From NCBI GenBank assembly GCA_000310025.1, contig FN648817.1:1-36540 (forward strand): a DNA stretch of 36,540 nucleotides, read 5' to 3'. Of the stretch, positions 21,847-31,703 are shown one piece after another (position 1 is the first letter of the stretch; every line of letters begins with the position of its first letter). A program made the position numbers and the translations under genes. Origin of the DNA: Ectocarpus siliculosus. Lineage: Eukaryota; Sar; Phaeophyceae; Ectocarpales; Ectocarpaceae. The notes beneath the pieces were generated by a model. The model was not told where the DNA came from. It saw only the letters and a program-made list of their open reading frames with translations, and made no database searches.

Positions 21847-23269
21847 CAACCAGTAGAAAACTTCATCAACGCCAAGTGGGTATTCAACTGTAAGGCAGAC
21901 GAGTACGGATGGCCGACGAAATTCAAGGCAAGACTTGTAGCGCGGGGGGACATGCAGAGGGCTTCGATTGATTTTGGAGAATTGTTTGCACCCACCGTAT
22001 CCGTGTCTAGTGTGCGTTTGTTGGCAGCTTTGGCATGTGAGCAGAACCTTGACTTGTGTCATTTCGATATTCAGCAGGCGTTTGTGCAGTCTGAGCTTGA
22101 AGAGGATGTTTTCATGCGTCTCCCGCAAGGTTGTGGTAGGTTATCTGGACTGATCGTGAAGCTATGCAAGAGTCTGTACGGTTTGAAGCAGGCGTCACGA
22201 CAATGGCATGCGCACCTGACGAGGTGTTTGTTACTTTTAGGATTTGTGCAGTGTTTGGCGGATGCATGTGTTTTTCGATTTATGGAGGATGGATGTGTGA
22301 TCATGATCATCGTGGTCCACGTGGAATGACATTTTTGCCGTAGGGCAGAAGGAGAGATGTGACAAGTTTGGCAGAGACCTCAACGAGATGGTCCCCGTGA
22401 AGAACCTTGGGGAGTTGAGGTGGTACTCCGCGTGCTTTTACCAGAGAGATCTAGAGAGAGGCCTTTTGAGGATCTCGCAGCAAAGGTTTGCAGAAGAGTT
22501 GGCTGCAGAGTACGGCGTAGAGTGGGGGAAGAGTGTGCCCTTGCCTGTGAGCATGAAGCTCACCGACTTTGACGAGGACGAAGCGTGTGCTGATGTCCCT
22601 TTCCGCGAGTTGGTAGGATCCCTGATGTGGTTGGCCACTCAAACCAGGCCGGACATCGCGAATGCAGTACGAGCAGTAGCGCGGTATTGCGCGTCTCCCA
22701 AGATGGTGCACTGGAAGGCAGCACTTGGTATTTTAGGGTACGTGCGTAGGACGAGTTGGATGGGGATTACATTTGAGAGGGGTGTGGTGACTGGCATGAG
22801 CATGCAGGTGTTCGTGGATGCTGACTATGCGAGCAAGGCAGCAGACCGTAGGTCGGTTTCAGGAGGACTAGTGATGTGTGGGGGTGGGTGTGTGACTTGG
22901 TTTTCGAGGACGCAGAAGTGCGTTACGCTTTCCACAACGGAAGCAGAGTATGTGGCAATTGCCGACGTCTTGAAGGAGGTGCTTTTCTTGAGGCAAGTTT
23001 GGCGTTTTATGTTGCCAGATGCAGGTATGCCGTGCATTCAAATCTTCGAGGATAATCAGGGAGCGATTCAGATTGCGCACAACCCGATCACGAACTCAAA
23101 CTCGAAGCACATTGATGTACGGCATCACTTTATCAGGGAACTGGTAGAGAGGAAGGAGATTTCGATTACTCATGTGGCGTCGGAGTTTCAGCATGCAGAT
23201 TTCTTGACGAAGGCTATCAGCAAGGAATCTTTTGCGTTGCACAGAGACTTTGTGGTGAATTTGCAGTGA
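21847..23269 (+). pseudogene. Copia reverse transcriptase and RNase H, frame-broken
   Basis: After the TAG at 21844 the same frame continues through NAKWVFNCK, KARLVARGD, FDIQQAFVQS and SLYGLKQASRQWH, the standard copia RT blocks. It stops at 22327-22329. At 22325-22326 (GTGGAATGAC) one A is in excess of what the HVDD active-site motif requires, and the remaining RT and RNase H continue in the next frame to TGA at 23267. RNase H shows Asp in VFVDADYAS, Glu in STTEAEY, Asp in FEDNQGA and Asp in KHIDVRHH, a complete catalytic set. Every domain looks conserved, with no other break, so the lesions are either very young, assembly errors or recoding sites. Confidence 0.85.
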
Positions 23270-23560
23270 CAGAGGTGTTTTGGGATCAAATCGTGCTTTG
23301 CCGTTGAGTGGAAGAGAGAGGATATGTACGAGTTTGAACAAGAGATAGAGAGGGTCAAGTGGAGATGGTAGTGTTTTGGAAGGTTAATGTTCGGGATTTT
23401 TCTTGATGATTTGGAAGAGTTGGTATGCGATTGATTGTTTTTGGAGGTATTGTTTTGGTGTTGGAGTTTTCGATTTTGTCTTGGTTTTGATTTGTTTTGG
23501 GATGAACTGGTATGATAAGGATGACTTTGATATTTTGTTGGAGCATGACGATGCATACGA

Positions 23561-23570
23561 GCAGGGGGGC
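23561..23570 (+). promoter_or_regulatory. Polypurine tract before 3' LTR
   Basis: GCAGGGGGGC directly abuts the 3' LTR start at 23571, the expected position of the plus-strand DNA primer. The 290 bases before it (23270-23560) are non-coding and T/G-rich. Confidence 0.7.
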
Positions 23571-23902
23571 TATTCGATATACTCGTAGCATAGCATGGGG
23601 GTGGTATATTGCGTATACATATGCGGGGATTGCAGTGACGAACTACGGAGGGACAAGAAGTTTCTTTGTGTTTTCCTTGGGAGTGTAGTAGATTGGTGGA
23701 GATTCATGGAGATTCGTTCTGGGTATTAAAGCGTTATGCGTGACTTGATGCCGTGATGGAATGACGAGCTCAAGCACGCCCCCGATGAATACAACACGTT
23801 TTTCACCACGTCTACACGTCTTTACCTACCCGTGCGGCCCGTCATGGCCGAGCTGCTCTACGCTCCCATCACACACAACTGAGCCACCCGAATTATCGAT
23901 CA
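23571..23902 (+). repeat. 3' LTR, 332 bp
   Basis: Identical copy of 16613-16944, ending in CA and followed by the CCTTC duplication. Confidence 0.92.
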
Positions 23903-23907
23903 CCTTC
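23903..23907 (+). repeat. 5-bp target-site duplication, right
   Basis: CCTTC, matching 16608-16612. The pre-insertion site can be inferred as continuous sequence from 16612 to 23908. Confidence 0.85.
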
Positions 23908-24571
23908 CTGGCGGGAGTGTTGTCTGTTCTCGGGACGATATGTGCCGTGTGTATGTCAACATCGTGGTTCCGACTTCTTGTCAATATCTTGGTTCCGACA
24001 ACATATTTTTTCCTTGTTGCGTCGTACACAGCGTAACGACGATATTTTACAATTTCCCACGCAGAGTTCGTCGTGAAGGTGTCGAGCGTGGATTTTCTAT
24101 GGTGCAGTCTTTGGCTTCATATATTTTTCACAACATCGTCTTTTTGTGGCGTCATTACGTATGTTAGTATTTCCTTCGTGGTTCTTCAGGACCGAGCCAA
24201 ATAGTGCCGAATATGGGGCATATACAGCAAGGGGTAAGGGATTCAGGTCGTGGCAGAAGCGACCCCGCCCCAAGAAGCGTAAGGGGGTTTCAACCACGTG
24301 GACACGAGATGGTCACGACATACATACCGGGTTTCATATCGTCGCCGAAGCGAACCCGCATTGCCAATTGACGTTCTGTTCCTTACTTCATCTCTCCCCG
24401 AGGTAGTATACACGCATTCGTGCGCGCCCGTTCAGGTGACAAAAGGGTTTCAAACCATATCCGAAGCTTTCCCGCCCCGCGGCCCTCTTCATTGCGTCGG
24501 GGTTCTCCGTTTATTTCTGTGTCTCGGTGCAGATGTTTGATACATTGACCCATAACCAAGTGAAATTACAC
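23908..24571. other. No gene recognised
   Basis: This is the right flank of the copia insertion. Short related segments recur (GGGTTTCA followed by GAAGC, near 24329 and 24448), suggesting old repeat debris. No convincing exon was found. Confidence 0.4.
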
Positions 24572-24767
24572 GGTGGGTACCCACGTGCACCATGGGCAAT
24601 GCCCATGGGTACCCATGGGTACCCATGGGTTGCCACAGACAATGCCCATAGGTACCCATGGGTTCCAACAGACAATGCCCATGGGTACCCATGGGTTACC
24701 ACGGGCAATGCCTATGGGTGCCCATGGTGACTCATGGCCACACACATGGTGACCCATGGGCACCCAA
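24572..24767. repeat. GGGTACCC/CCATGG palindromic lattice, copy 2
   Basis: Perfect 10-bp periodicity (TGGGTACCCA alternating with ACCCATGGGT) runs about 24599-24630. It is followed by units of about 33 bp sharing CAGACAATGCCCAT (near 24636 and 24669) and then degenerate CATGG units. The sequence is its own reverse complement at short scale, so frames on both strands translate to similar MGTHGYPW-like peptides. Confidence 0.9.
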
Positions 24768-25084
24768 ACTGATGCCTAACGCTAGCCCATTGTCGTCACC
24801 GTGGGTAGCCACAGGCACCCGTTGGTGATAACCGTGGGTAGCGATCCGTTGGTATCGGTGGTGTAGCACCCTACGGGTGCCGACGGGAATTCGGGATGAT
24901 CACCAAGGGACCTATTCGTCCTGACGAAGGAAAGACGACATGTCTTGGAGCTTTGAAAACAACTAAACCCACCGTACCGTTTAAATCTGAAACAAGTCAG
25001 TATGATGAAGAGACGTGCCCAAGGCCTCGGCGTGCGCGTGCACTGTACGAAACACGGGAGATGCAACTACGCCCTCAGCGTCGC

Positions 25085-25132
25085 GCCGTGGACCTGGGTG
25101 AGCCTAACGCCGTGGATCTGGGTGAGGCCACA
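25085..25132 (+). repeat. 24-bp tandem duplication
   Basis: GCCGTGGA-C/T-CTGGGTGAG begins at 25085 and 25109. The units differ at few positions. Confidence 0.8.
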
Positions 25133-25409
25133 CTGACGCGCTTTCCTCCACGCCCACACCAAGCCAGTTCAGTTGTATCCTTTCTTTCTTTACATTCTTG
25201 CGCCGAGCTGGAATAATGCTGGACTCACCAACTGCTGTGCTGTGAGCCTCCCACGGAACCTTGGGTGTACCACCTCGCTGCGGCCGCGCCTTCGTCGACC
25301 CCGCCTAATCGATGTTATAGAGTACGCTTAATCTTGGTACCCGTTGTGATCCATCCCCGTGGAGGTGAAGGCCATTACGGTCCTCCGTGGGCCGTTGGTG
25401 GCCGTGTGT

Positions 25410-25480
25410 GCCCATGGGTACCCATGGGTTCCCATGGGGCGTGGGTACCCACGGGTACCCACGGGTACCCATGGGTTGGG
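25410..25480. repeat. GGGTACCC/CCATGG palindromic lattice, copy 3
   Basis: Units of CCCATGGGTA, then GTGGGTACCC and ACGGGTACCC repeat at 10-bp steps. Same family as 6549-6622 and 24572-24767. Confidence 0.9.
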
Positions 25481-25871
25481 CACGAATAACGATAGTGCAC
25501 ATGATTGCGCAGTGGGGGGACGAAGAGACCTCTTGTGTTGACCGGCTCGGTTCACCAATCATCACTACTCGGCGGAGGCAACACGTCCCGGCTTTTTGGC
25601 ACACGACTCTGGCGGCTACCGTTGCAGAGAGGTCGGCGCTTTTTTGCCCTCGAGTTTGGCTCTATCTCTTACCAAAATGCAGCGGAACTACATCTATGTG
25701 CATCTGACTTCATGCAGAAATGCGTTGACCCCGCTCGCAACCGGTTGCTCCGGAGTGGGACCCCTGTGTTTGCGATTTCTCGGGGTAAAGGGTGATCGAG
25801 AGCAAGACGAAGGTAGTTTCGAGGATCCAATGGTAGAGAGCTCTCAATGAACATGCAGAGCACCACAGAGC

Positions 25872-26310
25872 NNNNNNNNNNNNNNNNNNNNNNNNNNNNN
25901 NNNNNNNNNNNNNNNNNNNNNNNNNNNNNNNNNNNNNNNNNNNNNNNNNNNNNNNNNNNNNNNNNNNNNNNNNNNNNNNNNNNNNNNNNNNNNNNNNNNN
26001 NNNNNNNNNNNNNNNNNNNNNNNNNNNNNNNNNNNNNNNNNNNNNNNNNNNNNNNNNNNNNNNNNNNNNNNNNNNNNNNNNNNNNNNNNNNNNNNNNNNN
26101 NNNNNNNNNNNNNNNNNNNNNNNNNNNNNNNNNNNNNNNNNNNNNNNNNNNNNNNNNNNNNNNNNNNNNNNNNNNNNNNNNNNNNNNNNNNNNNNNNNNN
26201 NNNNNNNNNNNNNNNNNNNNNNNNNNNNNNNNNNNNNNNNNNNNNNNNNNNNNNNNNNNNNNNNNNNNNNNNNNNNNNNNNNNNNNNNNNNNNNNNNNNN
26301 NNNNNNNNNN
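25872..26310. other. Assembly gap (N run, 439 positions)
   Basis: All bases are N. Nothing can be said about content, and the true length may differ. Confidence 1.
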
Positions 26311-27370
26311 ACGCGTGTATTTTGAAACATAACATGTGAAAGTCCGGCGTGTCAGAGAGCAGACTACCGGCTGCTCGAAAGCGAGAGAGAGACTGACCTA
26401 AAGCCCTGTGAGAGGCGCAGTTGAACGATGACATGTATTTGTTGTGGTGGATGGGGAGCAGAGGAAAGCGCCTACAAACGTTCCTTCCTCAAGCGGGGAT
26501 GAAATAGCGGGAAAACGGAATGAACATTTTTCAAAACATGAAAGCGGGAAATATGAATCTGCATGTTAAAAAAACTCTACATACTGCTGCGGTGTGGGAC
26601 ATGTGAGAGGGACTGCTGTTGTTGTGTAAGAGGGGAGAGACTGGCGGCACGAAGTAATGTGACGTGTGTGAAAGGGAGAAAGGTTCCGAGCGACCGAACC
26701 GGGTGTGATGAACGAGCCAAACGCAATGGTGAGACATGAGAGAGAAACGGTGAACACAAGAATACAACACCGAGGAACAGATGGAAAAGAGGAAATGTGA
26801 AATAAATGGACCGCTGTGAGAGAGACCGAGAAGACCCGAAATGGAGCCCTCTCAGCGCAGATAGATCCAGACAGACAGAGAGGGAAGCGACAGAGGGTCA
26901 GACCTAGTGCCTCGTGTGAGAGCCGCAAATAAATGTGTGCAGCGGAGGACAGAGCGACAGACGTCGTGTGATCAGAAACACAGAAGGACCGGGCCATCTA
27001 ACCAGTCTATCTCAAAGAGATCGGAATATAAAATAAGCATAGGCTATATAGTGAATACGTGCCTGCGTTTGTTTGGAAGAACCTCTGCTTGGAGATATTG
27101 GATGGACCCGAAGTGAACAGAATTGTACACAACAACCACATGACAACAGAGTTTACAGGCAGCCACGCATGTATTAGACACGCATGCATTTATTGAGAAA
27201 GCACGATGCTGTTCTTTATTGTTCTTACGTGCGCGGTAGTTTGGTGCGACACCGAAGGGGTGGGGAGTCATGCGTCCCGCGCGAGTCCGCAAATAAATTG
27301 GACACGCGCCAAACACGCGCTGGCGACGAGCGCACAGGCGGGTTACCTACACTGTTTGACAACGGACTAA
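26311..27370. other. Purine-rich plus strand, no gene recognised
   Basis: From about 26340 to 27000 the plus strand is markedly enriched in A and G (repeated GAGAGA, ACAGA and GGGA), so the minus strand is pyrimidine-rich. CCGCAAATAAAT recurs near 26923 and 27288. No exon could be supported. Confidence 0.5.
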
Positions 27371-28119
27371 GCTTCCATGGAAGTCAAAATATGCCTCCAT
27401 GGAAGTGGTTCACTGCTTCCATGGAAGTCACGATGGCTGGTCTGGTTCGGGTAGCCAGCTTCCATTACGATTCCATGGAAGCTCATCGAGGTTCCATGGA
27501 AGTGAATCTGCTTCCATGGAAGCAGCCGCTATTTGCTTCCATGGAAGAAGGATTTCGAACTTCCATGGAAGCGCGTAGAGCTTCCGTGGAAGTGACACTT
27601 CGATGGAAGCTCGTCGCTCGACAGAGTCGCAGCAACTTCCAATAGAAGTTGTGCTAACTTTCATGGAAGCACGACAACTTCGATGCAAGCAACTTCCATA
27701 GAAGTCGGTGACAGCGGTCGAAATCAATTTTGATGGAAGCACCGAAACGTTCATGAAAGCAACTTCCATGGAAGGGTCTGGACATGTGTTCACTGCAGCT
27801 TTCGTGGAAGCATTCCAGCTTCCATGGAAGCTGTCGACGAAGACTTCCATGGAAGCTGCGGGAATAACCTTCCATGGAAGTGGTCCACAACACCAAAGCT
27901 TCCATGGAAGTATACGCTAGGGACTTGAAATCTAGAACATCCAGCTTCCATGGAAGTATATCCTGCCCTTCAAGCTTCCATGGAAGTCGCTCTCAGTCCT
28001 CCCGAAGGACTTCCATGGAAGCTTGTTCATGCCATTTCCGTGGGAGAAGGCGTCGAGACCAACCTTGCATGGGAGTTTCCCCATACAGAGTTGTCCAGCT
28101 TCCTCCATCCATGGAAGCG
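27371..28119. repeat. Spaced palindrome array A (CTTCCATGGAAG)
   Basis: About fifteen perfect copies of the core TTCCATGGAA, most within the 12-bp palindrome CTTCCATGGAAG, plus a dozen one- or two-base variants. Spacers of about 10-60 bp do not resemble one another. Copies are often preceded by A or G and followed by T or C. Translated frames show FHGS, SMEV and LPWK repeats in all frames and on both strands, so the array is not coding. Confidence 0.92.
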
Positions 28120-28928
28120 TCGTGTGTCAGGGATATCTACGTGTCCATGTGTGTGTGTACAGTAGCGAAGATCTATCACTCCATGATCGCTGCAGTCAAC
28201 TTAAGTAGTACCCTAGTTACGACATGAAGATTGTGTGTGCACACTACAAGGTATCATGAGCCACACCTAGGTATCAGACGCGTGCAATTTCACGCAGAGC
28301 CAATACCACACGCTGTATGACGCGCGCTCCCGTACAGGGCTGGCAGCGGACGGTCATAATAGTTGTCGGTGAAACCCCAAGGTAGGCGGTCGACTATTCG
28401 GGGTCCCCAACAGTAGGAATTGGGATCCAGAGCTGGCCCATGCGCCTCTCTCCCTCACTCTCATACCCTACCATCAATCTCTGACCTTGGAGTAAGACGT
28501 TAACAACAACATCATCCACAGCTCCCACGGGCGGCATTGTAATAATCGTAATAATCGACTTCCAATCCTAGTTCAAAGAAAGGCAGATCGTTACATGACC
28601 TTAATCATTTCCCTGGAGGGAGCATTTTGTTATAAACGCGTTTGTGGAAAATTCATCTACAACGAGTTCCAGGTTTTCCGTGGATGAAATGTTCCGCAAT
28701 ACCTCTTCCATAAACGCGCGCCTTCTTGTATTTTCCATGGAACAAAATGATCTCACTTGGGACTTTGCGTGTGTGTATACTATGTGTGTGTTTTTATTAT
28801 TAGCATCGACCGCGCTAACCGGCTGACCAATGAGAAGACGTAGTCTAAATCTTAGTGCGGTTGAATACACAAAACTCACTTCTATCTGCCATGAACTGGG
28901 ACCCCGTGAGGGGTCGGCATGGGGGAGG
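28120..28928. other. Spacer, no gene recognised
   Basis: A lone TTTCCATGGAA lies near 28732. The 19-base TAACCGGCTGACCAATGAG at 28816-28834 recurs exactly at 33306-33324, just beyond array B. A minus-strand frame at 28601-28879 is protein-like in part but has no recognised domain. Confidence 0.4.
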
Positions 28929-29582
28929 CTAAACTATCCTTCGGATCAAAGACAGAAACGGTAGCAACATAATACTGCACGCGTCTGTACGAAGGCTATT
29001 ACCTTGTACTCGAGTTCGTTTAGGAGAACTTTCACCATTATCCTCTTTGTTTTCGCTACCATCAATCTGATTATCATTTTGACAACCATATCTTGACAGT
29101 TCTTCCCTAGCCCTGCGTCTTTTGTTCTGGGGAAGGTCGTCTGGCTCAAACCCTTTGCTCTCTTCCACTCCTGCATGTTTCCCTCCTCCATTGTCGTCTT
29201 TGTCCTCCTGTGTTCCCGTGTGTGTGTAGAACAATAAAGCTTCATCGGTGTGGAGGTGATCATGTCCTACCAGTGAGCCGTGGACGAAGAATACACACGA
29301 AGAAGAGGACCCTCCGTAGTTCGCCTCATCCCCGCGGCCTCGCTGTGATGGGTGAAGCGGACTGGGCCGCGGTTCCGTTCGCACGTGGGTAGGTTGGTTG
29401 AAGGGCGAGCGACTAGAAGACCGTCGGTAGCAGATGACGACAAACGCACTCGTAGGGTAGCAGAAGATGGTGTGATTGGTAAAGATCGAGGTAGAGGTGG
29501 GTTTCGGGGGGGGAAGGAACGGGCTGCAGTAGACCCCAATAAATCGTCGGCGCAAATACTGCACGAACGGATACGACGACAC
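28929..29582 (-). CDS. Hypothetical acidic protein, low confidence
   Basis: A frame of 217 codons. The C-terminal half is charged and contains a basic cluster resembling a nuclear localisation signal (PQNKRRRAREELSRYG) within acidic Asn/Asp/Glu-rich sequence. The N-terminal part is not protein-like and may be intron. An overlapping minus-strand frame (29267-29737) carries a Cys-rich stretch, CAVPSCECRR then CSICADDL. A spliced gene using pieces of both is possible. No family is recognised. Confidence 0.22.
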   Translation of the reverse strand: MSSYPFVQYLRRRFIGVYCSPFLPPPKPTSTSIFTNHTIFCYPTSAFVVICYRRSSSRSPFNQPTHVRTEPRPSPLHPSQRGRGDEANYGGSSSSCVFFVHGSLVGHDHLHTDEALLFYTHTGTQEDKDDNGGGKHAGVEESKGFEPDDLPQNKRRRAREELSRYGCQNDNQIDGSENKEDNGESSPKRTRVQGNSLRTDACSIMLLPFLSLIRRIV

Positions 29583-29872
29583 TCACAACTGGGTACCGCA
29601 CAATTTAATCCTCTCATTCCTGGAGGGAGTGCCACGGTAGGGGAGTAGGTGGCTCCTAACATGTAGTATATGAAAAAGTCTAGTATAAGAAATAGTCCTC
29701 CGCCCACGATCGTGCAGATATGGAGCCATACCCACATCCTAAGGCAAAATTATTTACAGTTTCTCTACAATACGGCTACAGCAACACTCCGCAACAGCGG
29801 TATGTATGCGGATACACACCTCTGGTACGCACTGACGACGGCTGGTGCGGGAACCTTTAGGTTGGTGGAAAT

Positions 29873-29894
29873 AACCTCATAAGTTCATGAGGTT
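29873..29894. repeat. 8-bp hairpin
   Basis: AACCTCAT and ATGAGGTT are separated by AAGTTC. The hairpin is itself enclosed by GGTGG (29864) and CCACC (about 29908). Confidence 0.7.
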
Positions 29895-29935
29895 CGCTAA
29901 ACGGACCACCAACGAAACGCAAAGAAAGATACAGT

Positions 29936-29961
29936 AGCTGTCGCTACGATGAGCGACAGCT
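29936..29961. repeat. 10-bp perfect hairpin
   Basis: AGCTGTCGCT (29936-29945), loop ACGATG, then AGCGACAGCT (29952-29961). No U-run follows, and terminator-type logic does not apply in this genome. Confidence 0.85.
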
Positions 29962-31703
29962 GTCCTGATAGACGTAACTGTCGTCAGATGTGTGCGTCCA
30001 CGGCATGAAGTTGGTGTGATTGCGAGGGGCACCGCAGGTGGAATATCAGCTGTTCTTGTTGCAACTGACTTTGTCCTGCGGCAGTCTGTCGCCAGCTACA
30101 TGTGGTGTCGGCTGCCGGCGCCTGGCAGCATCTCCCACTCAGTTAGCCTCCCGCTGTTCTGGTTTCGACGGTATCTCTCGCTGTCGCCTAGCGGCCGCTC
30201 TCTGTCGGTCCACCCGTGGCCTGTGTTTTGTGTGTTTACATTATTGCCATGGTTTTGGAAGCCGCCGACAACAAACGATGGTCTCCCGCAAGGTGGCCAT
30301 CTGTATACCATCAAGTGTCGCGGTCATTGGTCGAGTTTCGACATGCGATGTCCCTTACCTTGTCGTTGTTGGAGCGGAACATGCAGATAGGTACCACCGG
30401 CCTGTGGCTTGTAGGGATGTGTTGGGGATGGAATGTACTTAGCAACCCCGGGTTCCGTTGGACCCCTGCCAATTAGGGCTCCAAGGATAGTATCTTGCGG
30501 TTCTGAGTTCTTGATCGGTTGTTTTGTTTGTCCGGTGTCACGTGTCGAACGGGAGCGATGGGCTTCATAGTTGTTTGTGTTCTTTGTTCGTTTCTCCTTT
30601 GGTCCTGGCAGTCGCCAGAAGACCGTGGTGATACTTGTTGTGAAGACATTTGGCGATTCGCCCTTCAACCTCTTCTGGTGCATTGCAGGTGGAAACGATG
30701 TTACGGCCTGTCAAGAGCCATATTTTGGTTTTCAATCTAGGGTGTTCTCTGCGAACCCATTTGCCTTCAATACCGTGTGCTTGAGCTGATTCCGATGCAA
30801 GATGCCTTGGGTAGTGATGAATGATTGATTGAGGTCTTCCTTGCTTTGAGTGGAAATGGAAAAGGCACAACGCCAGGTTTTGCGCCACCAAATCATTGTC
30901 AAAGCTTGCTTTGTCGCACGCTCTGGCAAGTTTCGTGGTATGACGGCGTGTGCCTGCTTCTTCTATGACCACGCCTCCGCATCCCACCAGTCCCATGAAG
31001 AAAACTTCCTTCGCCCCCGATATTGAGCGTGCAATGAAAGAACAGTGTTTTTGACAAAAAATTCCCGCCAAAAGTTGAGAACAAAGGTTTCAAACCTATG
31101 TAATTTTTTCTCGCAACTAAATGCTCCCAAAAAAAAACGGTGAAATAGGTGACCAGATCGTCAAACGTTACCACCCTATGGTTCGGGCATCGGAACGGGG
31201 GCTAAAGATTAGGACCCCTGGGAATCAAATAGGGGCCTCTAGTTTCGTGCGCGCATGTCCTGCTATCGATTGCCATTTTGTTGCTACGCGTTGGAACAGA
31301 TCGATACTTCGAGCTTTTTTTACCATCTTCCTGGAATGAACGTGAATAATACTGTCTGTCCGCGATCCGCGGATAATGTACACATTTATTTCCGATAATA
31401 CACAGTTTCTACATTATTACCTTGAACATAATAGCGCGGGGAAAAACAAACTGATTGTCTCGTCAGTCGTCGTGTTTTGGAACATCATGACTTCGTGTCA
31501 CAGCAACGAACACGTCGCAGGGTTTTCAACTTCTTCTGAGAAGGGTTGTTGCGGACCTCAAACAACCACAGACAATGTTACATTTTGGAGATTTCCCGAC
31601 AGGACCTCTATCGTCTTCTACTGATTTCCCCTGAATGAACAGCTTCTTCGTCTTCTACTGATTGTTCCATCCCTCAAACGCTACGAAATAATACGTGCCC
31701 ACT
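29962..31703. other. No gene recognised
   Basis: Several 70-170 codon frames occur on both strands, but none has motifs, splice-phase chains or convincing composition. The largest (30565-31071, minus) is not recognised. Confidence 0.35.

Larger units (their letters stand above)
16613..23902 (+). mobile_element. Ty1/copia LTR retrotransposon, about 7.29 kb, recent insertion
   Basis: Two direct repeats of 332 bp (16613-16944 and 23571-23902) show no difference that I can find, and perfect CCTTC duplications flank the element. The internal order gag, aspartic protease, integrase, reverse transcriptase, RNase H defines the copia superfamily. LTR termini are TATTCGAT at the start and ATCGATCA at the end. 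They form an imperfect inverted repeat, with TA rather than the usual TG as first dinucleotide. Identical LTRs imply recent insertion or very recent conversion, yet the coding region has an in-frame TAG (21844) and a 1-nt shift at 22325-22326. The element probably needs a related copy to move, unless those are sequence errors or recoding sites. Confidence 0.93.

Noticed and set aside
24489-25604. MGTHGYPW-repeat proteins on both strands
   Set aside because: They are translation products of the GGTACC/CCATGG lattice, equally open on both strands, with no start or splice context.
30565-31071. A 168-codon minus-strand frame
   Set aside because: No motif, no splice support and unremarkable composition. 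It may be chance.
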